From NCBI GenBank assembly GCA_009843625.1, contig VYDD01000345.1, forward strand, positions 1-12,115: DNA of 12,115 nucleotides. The letters are read 5' to 3'. A program made the position numbers and the translations under genes. Origin of the DNA: Gammaproteobacteria bacterium. GTDB lineage: Bacteria; Gemmatimonadota; Gemmatimonadetes; Longimicrobiales; Gaopeijiaceae. Positions 5,782 through 12,115 of this stretch are shown here, piece after piece (position 1 is the stretch's first letter; every line of letters starts with the position of its first letter). The notes under the pieces are model-generated. The model saw only the letters and a program-made list of their open reading frames with translations, was not told the DNA's origin and made no database searches.

Positions 5782-8271
5782 GTGAAAAACGTCACGACTG
5801 TCGGACTGCTGGGCCTGATATCGGTTGTACTGGGAACCTTCGGGGACCTCGACAGGGTCACCGGAGTCGGTCTGGCCTCGGGCCGGGCCGTGTTGGACGG
5901 AGCTTCCCACGCGCCGGTTTCGGACTTCGCCCACACCCCCATCGCGCCGGCCACCCTCACCGCCGTGGTGCAGCGCTACTGCCAGGTGTGCCACAACGAC
6001 GCGCTCCTGACCGGCAATCTCTCGCTCGCCGGGTTCGACGTGGAACAGGCGCCGTCGCGGCCAGAGACCGCGGAGAAGATGATCCTCAAGCTGCGCGCCG
6101 GGATGATGCCGCCCCCCGGGATGCCCCGGCCCGCGGGCGATACGCTCGTGGCGCTGGTGGAGGAGCTGGAGACGAGGATGGACGCGGCCGCCCGCGAGGC
6201 GCCCAACCCCGGCGGGCGCACCTTCCAGCGGCTCAACCAGGCCGAATACGCGAGGTCGATCGAGGACCTCCTGAACCTGCGCATCGACGCCGGCGACTAT
6301 CTGCCGCCCGATACCAAGAGCGCGAACTTCGACAACATCTCCGAGGCGCAGCTGCTCTCGCCCACGCTCCTCGACGCGTACATGAACGCGGCCAACCAGA
6401 TCAGCCGTCTGGCCATCGGCAACCCCGGCGCCCAGCCCGCCGAGCGGACCTACACGGTCTCCGGCTACGTCTCCCAGAGCGAGCGGGTCCCTGGGGCGCC
6501 CTACGGCACGCGCGGCGGCGTGAGCGTGGTCCACCACTTCCCCGCGGACGGCACCTACCAGTTCCGCATCGTCTTCGAGCACACCACCACGGGGGAGGGC
6601 TTCTTCGGCCAGATCGCCCGCTTCGAGCAGCTCGAGGTCTCGATCAACGGCGAGCGGGTGGCGCTGCTGGACGTGGACCAGTGGATGCACATTTCCGATC
6701 CGGAAGGCATCTCCATGCGGACCGATCCGGTCTTCGTGCGCGCCGGGCCGCAGCGGGTGACCGCGGCCTTCGTCAAGCGCACCGAGGGACCGGTGGAAGA
6801 CCTCATGTCGCCCCACGAATGGTCGCTGGCGGACCGGCACACGGGCATCAGCGGCTACGGACTGACGCTGCTTCCACACCTTCGGGACCTGGTGATCGGC
6901 GGGCCCATCGACGCTTCGGGCGTCTCGGAGACGCCGAGCCGTCAACGGATCTTCACCTGCCGCACCGAGTCGGTGCCGGAGAGCGAGAGCTGCGCGCACA
7001 GCATCCTGACGGAGCTTGCCGGCAAGGCGTACCGCAGGCCCCTGCTTGACCGCGACATCGCGCCGCTCATGGCCTTCTACCGCACCGGAGAGGCGGAGGG
7101 CGGGTTCGAGGCGGGCATCGGAACCGCGCTGACGGCCATCCTTGCGAGCCCGCACTTCGTGTTCCGCATGGAGGAGGCGCCGGCCGACATCCAGCCGGGC
7201 GAGACCTTCCGGATCGGCGACGTGGATCTGGCTTCGCGGCTGTCCTTCTTCCTCTGGGGCACGCCCCCGGACGACGAGCTGATGGCGTTGGCCCGGGAAG
7301 GCGCGCTTTCACGGGACGACGTCCTGGAGGCGCAGGTTCGGCGCATGCTGGCCGATCCGCGCGCGGCTTCCCTGGGACCCCGGTTCGCGGGTCAGTGGCT
7401 GCGCCTGCAGGATCTGGAGCTGGTTCGTCCGGACCAGTTCTGGTTCCCCGACTACGACCAGCAGCTCGCCGACGCCATGCTGCGCGAAACCGAGCTGTTC
7501 TTCAACCACCTGGTCGAGGCAGACAGAAGCGTTCTCGATCTGTACGACGCCGACTACACCTTCGCGAACGAGCGCCTTGCCCGTCACTATGGCATTCCCG
7601 GAGTGCTGGGCAGCCAGTTCCGGCAGGTGGCGTATCCCGGCGCCGAACGTCGGGGCGTGCTGGGTCACGGCAGCATCCTCACCCTGACCTCGGTGGCCAA
7701 CCGGACCTCGCCGGTGCTGCGCGGCAAGTGGGTCATGGAGGTCCTTCTGGGGACGCCTCCGCCCCCTCCGCCGCCGGGCATCCCGGACCTCGAGGAGACC
7801 GAGGACTCGGAAGGCGGACGCATGCTCACCACCCGGGAGCGCATGGAGAAGCACCGTGCCAACCCGGTGTGCAACGCCTGCCACCAGTTCATGGATCCCA
7901 TCGGACTGGCCCTGGACAACTTCGACGTGACCGGGAAGTGGCGCATCCGCGAGCACGGCATGCCGCTCGACACGAGGGGCACCTTCTACGACGGCAGCAC
8001 GGTCGCGAGCCCGGACGACCTGCGCGAGGCGCTCCTGCGGCGGCCGGAACCGCTCATCCGCACGTTCACGGCGAACCTGATGACCTACGCGCTGGGGCGC
8101 AGGACCGAGTACTACGATCAGCCCGCCATCCGCGCCATCGTGGCGGAGGCGGCGGAAGATGACTACAGGATGTCGTCCTTCATCGCGGGCGTGGTGAAGA
8201 GCGACGCCTTCAGATCCAAGAGGGTACCCGAGGCGCTGGCGGAGAGCGCCCCGCAGCCGCCCGACCGGTAG
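5782..8271 (+). CDS. DUF1592-group diheme exported protein, module B
   Basis: This full-length paralogue (829 residues from GTG 5782) shows what is missing from the copy at the left edge. A signal peptide occupies about residues 1-20 (hydrophobic core TTVGLLGLISVVLGTF). Then come heme motif CQVCH at 67-71 with a downstream GMMPPPG Met segment, PSD3/DUF1587 (about 148-213), a beta-rich segment (about 215-375), PSD5/DUF1595 (404-465), PSD4/DUF1592 (476-620), PSCyt3/DUF1588 with a PPPPPPP run and second heme motif CNACH at 697-701, and PSD2/DUF1585 (730-810). The spacing between the two heme motifs is nine residues longer than in copy A; the extra length lies in the beta-rich segment. Export plus two CXXCH motifs predict a periplasmic or surface diheme protein. 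Its substrate and partner are unknown. The DUF1552 gene follows after 84 bases. Confidence 0.94.
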   Translation: MKNVTTVGLLGLISVVLGTFGDLDRVTGVGLASGRAVLDGASHAPVSDFAHTPIAPATLTAVVQRYCQVCHNDALLTGNLSLAGFDVEQAPSRPETAEKMILKLRAGMMPPPGMPRPAGDTLVALVEELETRMDAAAREAPNPGGRTFQRLNQAEYARSIEDLLNLRIDAGDYLPPDTKSANFDNISEAQLLSPTLLDAYMNAANQISRLAIGNPGAQPAERTYTVSGYVSQSERVPGAPYGTRGGVSVVHHFPADGTYQFRIVFEHTTTGEGFFGQIARFEQLEVSINGERVALLDVDQWMHISDPEGISMRTDPVFVRAGPQRVTAAFVKRTEGPVEDLMSPHEWSLADRHTGISGYGLTLLPHLRDLVIGGPIDASGVSETPSRQRIFTCRTESVPESESCAHSILTELAGKAYRRPLLDRDIAPLMAFYRTGEAEGGFEAGIGTALTAILASPHFVFRMEEAPADIQPGETFRIGDVDLASRLSFFLWGTPPDDELMALAREGALSRDDVLEAQVRRMLADPRAASLGPRFAGQWLRLQDLELVRPDQFWFPDYDQQLADAMLRETELFFNHLVEADRSVLDLYDADYTFANERLARHYGIPGVLGSQFRQVAYPGAERRGVLGHGSILTLTSVANRTSPVLRGKWVMEVLLGTPPPPPPPGIPDLEETEDSEGGRMLTTRERMEKHRANPVCNACHQFMDPIGLALDNFDVTGKWRIREHGMPLDTRGTFYDGSTVASPDDLREALLRRPEPLIRTFTANLMTYALGRRTEYYDQPAIRAIVAEAAEDDYRMSSFIAGVVKSDAFRSKRVPEALAESAPQPPDR

Positions 8272-8278
8272 GCGCGCC

Positions 8279-8311
8279 GGCAGCCGGAGTCGGGAGACGC
8301 CCCCGGCTGCC
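8279..8311. promoter_or_regulatory. Intra-operon stem-loop in the DUF1592-DUF1552 spacer of module B
   Basis: GGCAGCCGG (8279-8287) and CCGGCTGCC (8303-8311) form a perfect nine-base inverted repeat with a 15-base loop, starting eight bases after the DUF1592 stop codon. No T-run follows, so a strong intrinsic terminator is not supported. It could be an mRNA-stabilising hairpin, a partial attenuator or chance in GC-rich DNA. The 31-base spacer at the same place in module A has no room for it. Confidence 0.4.
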
Positions 8312-8342
8312 CTGCCCATCCCCGAGCGGCGACGAACCATCC

Positions 8343-8348
8343 GAGGAG
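8343..8348 (+). promoter_or_regulatory. Ribosome binding site of the module B DUF1552 gene
   Basis: GAGGAG lies seven bases before the ATG at 8356, the same spacing as in module A. The alternative in-frame GTG at 8350 would be only one base from this site, so it is unlikely to be used. Confidence 0.7.
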
Positions 8349-8355
8349 AGTGGAG

Positions 8356-9789
8356 ATGCACTTCATCACCGGGACACACATCCCCCGCCGTACCTTCCTG
8401 CGCGGAGCCGGCGCGACCGTCGCCCTGCCCTTCCTGGACGCCATGATCCCCGCCGGGGGCGTCTGGTCACGGCGCGCGGCGGCCGAACCCGCCACCCGCC
8501 TGGTTGCCATCGAGATGGTGCACGGAGCGGCGGGCTGCAACGAGTGGGGCGCCACCCAGTACCTGTGGTCCCCCGAGGCGACCGGCCGCACCTTCGACCT
8601 CTCCCCCAGTTCGCTGCTTCCGCTGGAGCCCTACCGCGACCGCCTCACCATCATCAGCAACACCGACGTGCGGATGGCCGAGGCCAGGATGCCCCACGAG
8701 ATCGGCGGCGACCACTTCCGTTCGAGCGCCGTCTTCCTGACGCAGGCCCATCCCCGGCAGACGCGGGGCTCGGACGTCTATGTCGGCACGTCGATGGACC
8801 AGATCCACGCGCAGCGCTTCGGGCAGGACACGCCGATCCCCTCGATGCAGCTCTGCATCGAGAACGTGGACCAGTCGGGGGGGTGCGCGTACGGGTACTC
8901 GTGCGTCTATACCGACACCATCAGCTGGGCATCGTCCACCGAGCCTCTTCCCATGATCCGCGACCCGCGGGTGGCGTTCGAGATGTTGTTCGGGGCCGGA
9001 GGCACACCCGAGGAACGCGCCGCCCGCAGGCGGACCGACGGGAGCATTCTCGACTGGATCGCCGGGGAGGTCGCGTATCTCAGGCGAGCGCTTGCGCAGG
9101 ACGACCAGCAGCGCCTGGATCGCTACCTGGAGAACGTCCGCGAGCTGGAGCGGAGAATCGAGGGCATCGAGAACCGCAACACCAGCGGAGAGCCGCGAGA
9201 GCTGCCCGAGGCGCCGGCCGGAGTCCCGGACTCCTTCACCGAGCACATGCAGCTCATGTTCGACATCCAGGTGCTGGCCTTCGCGTCCGACGTCACGCGC
9301 GTGTTCTCCTTCAAGACCGGGCGCGATGCGTCTTCGCGGGTCTACACCGAGAGCGGCATCGACAAGGCCTTCCACCCGGCCTCGCATCACGGAGGCAACG
9401 AGGAGGCGATTCTGGACTTCGCCCGCATCAACACCTTCCAGGCGGGGCAGCTTCCGTATCTCCTGCAGAAGCTGGAAGAGACGACGGAGGGCGACGCCAC
9501 GCTGCTCGACAAGACCATGGTCATCTACGGCTCGCCGATGGCGGACGGGAACCTGCACAACCATCGCCGCTGTCCGCTCATCGTGCTGGGCGGCGCGAAC
9601 GGGCGCCATGAAGGCGGGTTGCACCTGAAGGCTCCGGACGGCACTCCGATGGCCAACGTGATGTTGAGCATGCTGCACGCCCTGGGGCACGACGACAGGG
9701 ACAGCTTCGGCGACAGCACGGGCGAGTTCCGGTTGAGCTACCCGGCAGCGGTGGCCGAGGCTGCCGGGCCATCCGGCGGAAGGCGGTAG
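8356..9789 (+). CDS. DUF1552 (HXXSHH) family Tat-exported protein, module B
   Basis: This 477-residue paralogue of the protein at 2320-3747 shares its whole architecture. The Tat motif RRTFLRG sits at the same residues (11-17), with probable cleavage after the AAA at about 41-43. The signature reads HPASHH at residues 340-345, exactly the same position as in copy A. A conserved block IENVDQ, then GGCAYGY in copy A and GGCAYGYSC here, holds invariant cysteines near residues 160-180. The YGSPM and HNH block near the C-terminus is also kept. The gene ends TAG, whose last G is the first base of the GTG start of the ankyrin gene, so the two are probably translationally coupled. The function is not established; conserved His, Asp and Cys residues make metal binding or hydrolysis plausible. 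Confidence 0.93.
   Translation: MHFITGTHIPRRTFLRGAGATVALPFLDAMIPAGGVWSRRAAAEPATRLVAIEMVHGAAGCNEWGATQYLWSPEATGRTFDLSPSSLLPLEPYRDRLTIISNTDVRMAEARMPHEIGGDHFRSSAVFLTQAHPRQTRGSDVYVGTSMDQIHAQRFGQDTPIPSMQLCIENVDQSGGCAYGYSCVYTDTISWASSTEPLPMIRDPRVAFEMLFGAGGTPEERAARRRTDGSILDWIAGEVAYLRRALAQDDQQRLDRYLENVRELERRIEGIENRNTSGEPRELPEAPAGVPDSFTEHMQLMFDIQVLAFASDVTRVFSFKTGRDASSRVYTESGIDKAFHPASHHGGNEEAILDFARINTFQAGQLPYLLQKLEETTEGDATLLDKTMVIYGSPMADGNLHNHRRCPLIVLGGANGRHEGGLHLKAPDGTPMANVMLSMLHALGHDDRDSFGDSTGEFRLSYPAAVAEAAGPSGGRR
9778..9783 (+). promoter_or_regulatory. Ribosome binding site of the module B ankyrin gene
   Basis: GGAAGG lies five bases before the GTG at 9789, inside the end of the DUF1552 gene. The in-frame ATG at 9804 has no comparable site, which favours the GTG start overlapping the preceding stop. 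Confidence 0.5.
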
Positions 9790-11600
9790 TGCGGGCTGCA
9801 CGGATGGAGCCCCGGCGAAGGTGGGGGTCTCGGAGCAGACGCCGGTTCCGGCTGAGCGCGGGAGCTGTCGCGCTTCTGCTGTGGGCCGCCCCCACCGCCG
9901 ACTCGCCGGTGGCGGACGCGGCCATGCGGGGAGACGCCGACGCCGTGGAGGCACTGATCGCCCAGGGCGCCGACGTGAACCTCCCCCAGGGCGACGGCAT
10001 GACCGCGCTGCACTGGGCCTCGGAGCGGGCCGACGCCGCCCTGCTGCGCGTCCTGTTGGACGCCGGGGCCACCGTCGACGCCGTCACCCGTATCGGTGAC
10101 TACACCCCGCTGCACCTCGCCGCCAAAGCGGGGAGCGCCGGCGCCGTGGAGGCGCTGCTGGAAGCGGGGAGCGACCCCCTTGCGGTGACCGCGACCGGCG
10201 CCGTGACGGCCATGCACTTCGCGGCCGGAGCCGGCAGCGCGGATGCGGTGGCCGCCCTCGCCCGCCATGGCGCCGAAGTCGATGCCCGAGAGTCGGAGCG
10301 GGCACAGACACCGCTCATGTTCGCCGCAGCCAACGACCGGGTGGAAGCGGTGCGGGCGTTGTTGGCGCTGGGGGCCGACCTGACGCTCCGCACCCGGGTC
10401 GTGGACATCGTGGACCTCGCGGCCGTCGACCGGGAGGCGGGGGAGGCGCGGGACGAAGTGCTGGAGGGGTTCCGGGCGCAGACCGAGGACCCGCGCTCCT
10501 GGCGGCCCACGCCCGAGCAGGTGCAGGCCGCGGTGCGGGCCGGCCACGAGGTGCAGGCCTCCCGGTCGCGCGCGGCATCCGAACAGGAAGAGGCCGAAGT
10601 AGCCCCGGACGCCTTTCCCGGATACACGGGGCTGGTGGGCGCCCAGGGCGGGATGACGGCGCTCCTGCACGCGGTTCGCGAGGGCCATGTGGAGACGGCC
10701 CTGGCGCTGCTGGACGCGGGCGCGGACATCAACGGCGCGAGCGGCGGCGACCACACCAGCCCGCTGCTCATGGCGACCATCAACGGTCACTTCGACCTGG
10801 CCATGACTCTCCTCGGCCGGGGAGCCGATCCACGCACCGCCAGCGACGCCGGGGCGACACCGTTGTTCGCCACCATCAACGCCTACTGGGTCCCGAAGTC
10901 GCGCTATCCTCAGCAACAGGCCTATCAGCAGCAGCAGATCACCTACCTGGAGCTGATGGAGGCGCTGCTCGAAGCCGGTGCCGATCCCAACGCGCGCCTG
11001 ACCCGGCACCTGTGGTACATGTCCTACACCTTCGACCTGTTGCGGGTGGACACCCAGGGCGCCACCCCCTTCTGGCGGGCCGCCTACGGGACCGACGTGG
11101 AGGCCATGAAGCTGCTCGTGGCGTACGGCGCCGATCCGTCGATCCCTACCATGAAGCCCCCCGAGCGGCGCCGGCGCGGTGCGGACACCGAGGATCCCTC
11201 CGGGCTTCCGCCGGTTCCGGTGGGAGGCCCCGGGGTGTACCCGATTCACGCAGCCTCGGGCGTGGGCTATGGGGAGGGCTACGCGGGCAACTCGCACCGG
11301 CACGCCCCAAACGGCTGGCTGCCCTCCGTCAGATACTTGGTCGAGGAACTGGGGGTCGACGTGAACGCCCGCGACCACAACGGCTACAACGCGCTGCATC
11401 ACGCCGCCGCGAGAGGGGACGTGGAGTTGATCCGCTACCTCTCGGACCGGGGAGCCGACGTGATGGCGGTCAGCCGCCGGGGTCAGACCACCGCGGACAT
11501 GGCGAACGGCCCGGTGCAGCGCATCCAGCCCTTCCCCGAGGCGCTGGCCCTGCTGGAAAGCCTGGGCGCGCACAACAACGACAACTGCCTGTCCTGCTGA
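9789..11600 (+). CDS. Secreted ankyrin-repeat protein with C-terminal Cys-X-Ser-Cys tail, module B
   Basis: This 603-residue protein is the paralogue of the ankyrin protein at 3813-5576. The N-terminus is strongly basic, with SRRRFRL (residues 16-22) loosely resembling a twin-arginine motif, followed by a hydrophobic core GAVALLLWAA (25-34), so export is expected by Sec or possibly Tat. Five regular repeats span residues 40-205. A charged insert follows (206-287, about 82 residues against 60 in copy A, with little obvious similarity). Repeats resume at 288 and carry the same insertions as copy A, including a Gln-rich stretch (QQQAYQQQQ) in repeat 8 and the conserved VGGPGVYPIHAASGVGYG block. 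The tail is NNDNCLSC (596-603). Likely role: protein-binding scaffold or chaperone for the exported partners. If GTG 9789 is not the start, ATG 9804 would shorten only the basic N-region. Confidence 0.92.
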   Translation: MRAARMEPRRRWGSRSRRRFRLSAGAVALLLWAAPTADSPVADAAMRGDADAVEALIAQGADVNLPQGDGMTALHWASERADAALLRVLLDAGATVDAVTRIGDYTPLHLAAKAGSAGAVEALLEAGSDPLAVTATGAVTAMHFAAGAGSADAVAALARHGAEVDARESERAQTPLMFAAANDRVEAVRALLALGADLTLRTRVVDIVDLAAVDREAGEARDEVLEGFRAQTEDPRSWRPTPEQVQAAVRAGHEVQASRSRAASEQEEAEVAPDAFPGYTGLVGAQGGMTALLHAVREGHVETALALLDAGADINGASGGDHTSPLLMATINGHFDLAMTLLGRGADPRTASDAGATPLFATINAYWVPKSRYPQQQAYQQQQITYLELMEALLEAGADPNARLTRHLWYMSYTFDLLRVDTQGATPFWRAAYGTDVEAMKLLVAYGADPSIPTMKPPERRRRGADTEDPSGLPPVPVGGPGVYPIHAASGVGYGEGYAGNSHRHAPNGWLPSVRYLVEELGVDVNARDHNGYNALHHAAARGDVELIRYLSDRGADVMAVSRRGQTTADMANGPVQRIQPFPEALALLESLGAHNNDNCLSC

Positions 11601-11615
11601 GGATCAAGTCGAGCG

Positions 11616-12115
11616 TCAGGGCACCAGCAGGCGAATGACGCCGTCCCGCTTGTTGAGCAGCAGCACCTGACCGTCGGGCCCGGAACCGAAGCGCAGGTCC
11701 GCGCGGGGCGCGGCTTCGCGGCCCTGTGAGGCGTTCGTCTCGCGTATCAACTGAAGCAGCGTCTTCGCCTGGCCATCGTCGTTGAGCAGGACTCTCCGGA
11801 TCGGCTCCTGACCCCCGTCCGGCAACTCGTCGGCGCTGACGTAGAAGATCTCGCCGCTCGGGTTGTCGCCGAACAGGAGGAGATCGGCTAGCTGAGGGAT
11901 CGCCCCGGAGCGGTAGACGTGGACACCGGTTGCGGCGGACTGCCTCTGGAGCAGCGGATCCAGCTGGCCGTATTCCGCGACCGGATACCGGAACGCCGGG
12001 TCGCCGCGCGGATTCTCGAGGCGGACTTCGGAGCGGCTCACGAACCTGAAGCTTCCCTCCCAGACGTTCCAGCCCAGGTTGTCGCCCGCTTCCACCAGGC
12101 TCAGCTCTTCCACGA
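11616..12115 (-). CDS. PQQ-dependent glucose/sorbosone dehydrogenase-like protein, C-terminal part
   Basis: The frame runs off the right edge of the window, so only the last 166 or so residues are seen. The GTG at 12113 is probably internal, because VEELSLVEAGDNLGWNVWEG matches the interior of the soluble glucose/sorbosone dehydrogenase family (GSDH, a beta-propeller). Other family-like blocks are YPVAEYGQ, a TGVHVYRSGAIPQL segment, LLLFGDNPSGEIFYV, and the closing ADLRFGSGPDGQVLLLNKRDGVIRL. Known members oxidise aldoses or related sugars in the periplasm with PQQ and pass electrons on to acceptors; some relatives lack this activity. The His and PQQ-contact residues lie upstream and cannot be checked. 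The gene converges on the module B ankyrin gene with only 15 bases between the stop codons, so it is not part of that operon. A link to the cytochromes is possible but unproven. Confidence 0.82.
   Translation of the reverse strand, partial: VEELSLVEAGDNLGWNVWEGSFRFVSRSEVRLENPRGDPAFRYPVAEYGQLDPLLQRQSAATGVHVYRSGAIPQLADLLLFGDNPSGEIFYVSADELPDGGQEPIRRVLLNDDGQAKTLLQLIRETNASQGREAAPRADLRFGSGPDGQVLLLNKRDGVIRLLVP

Larger units (their letters stand above)
5782..11600 (+). repeat. Tandem module copy B (DUF1592 / DUF1552 / ankyrin), complete
   Basis: This is the complete second copy of the three-gene module. Heme motifs, Tat motif, HXXSHH motif and ankyrin Cys tail are all retained relative to copy A. 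Gene spacing differs: 84 bases with a stem-loop between genes one and two (31 in copy A), and a one-base overlap between genes two and three (65-base gap in copy A). Confidence 0.9.

Noticed and set aside
11601..11615. Shared bidirectional terminator between the convergent genes
   Set aside because: The 15-base gap has no inverted repeat or T-run that I can see.

Overview
The window is GC-rich, densely coding bacterial DNA. Six of its seven genes form two head-to-tail copies of one three-gene module on the plus strand. Each copy runs in this order: (1) a large exported diheme protein of the DUF1592 group (PSCyt1-like heme domain, then PSD3/DUF1587, PSD5/DUF1595, PSD4/DUF1592, PSCyt3/DUF1588 and PSD2/DUF1585); (2) a Tat-exported DUF1552 protein carrying the HXXSHH motif; (3) a secreted ankyrin-repeat protein of about 590-600 residues. 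The seventh gene, on the minus strand at the right edge, is the 3' part of a PQQ-type glucose/sorbosone dehydrogenase.

Organism: DUF1592-DUF1552 pairs occur in Planctomycetota, Verrucomicrobiota, Acidobacteriota and Gemmatimonadota. The GC-rich codon use, frequent GTG starts and secreted ankyrin partner suggest an environmental Gemmatimonadota- or Acidobacteriota-like bacterium. This is an inference. The window has no rRNA, tRNA or marker gene to settle it.

Layout: module A covers 1-5576 (its first gene is cut by the left edge): DUF1592 protein to 2288, DUF1552 2320-3747, ankyrin 3813-5576. A roughly 200-base palindrome-rich spacer follows (5577-5781), with a possible structured repeat element at about 5606-5718. 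Module B covers 5782-11600: DUF1592 5782-8271, DUF1552 8356-9789, ankyrin 9789-11600 (its GTG overlaps the preceding stop codon). The sugar dehydrogenase (11616-12115, partial) converges on module B with a 15-base gap. No gap exceeds 300 bases. I saw no tRNA, rRNA, CRISPR array, transposase or phage gene.

How the genes may work together: all module proteins carry, or are expected to carry, export signals, so the module should act in the periplasm or at the cell surface. The diheme protein offers electron transfer or heme redox chemistry, the DUF1552 protein a probable metal-binding or hydrolase-like body, and the ankyrin protein a scaffold or chaperone. Both ankyrin proteins end in the same Asn-rich Cys-X-Ser-Cys tail, the most distinctive unexplained signal here. 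The substrate is unknown. The two copies have diverged substantially but keep order, starts, motifs and tails, which suggests an old duplication with both copies under selection.
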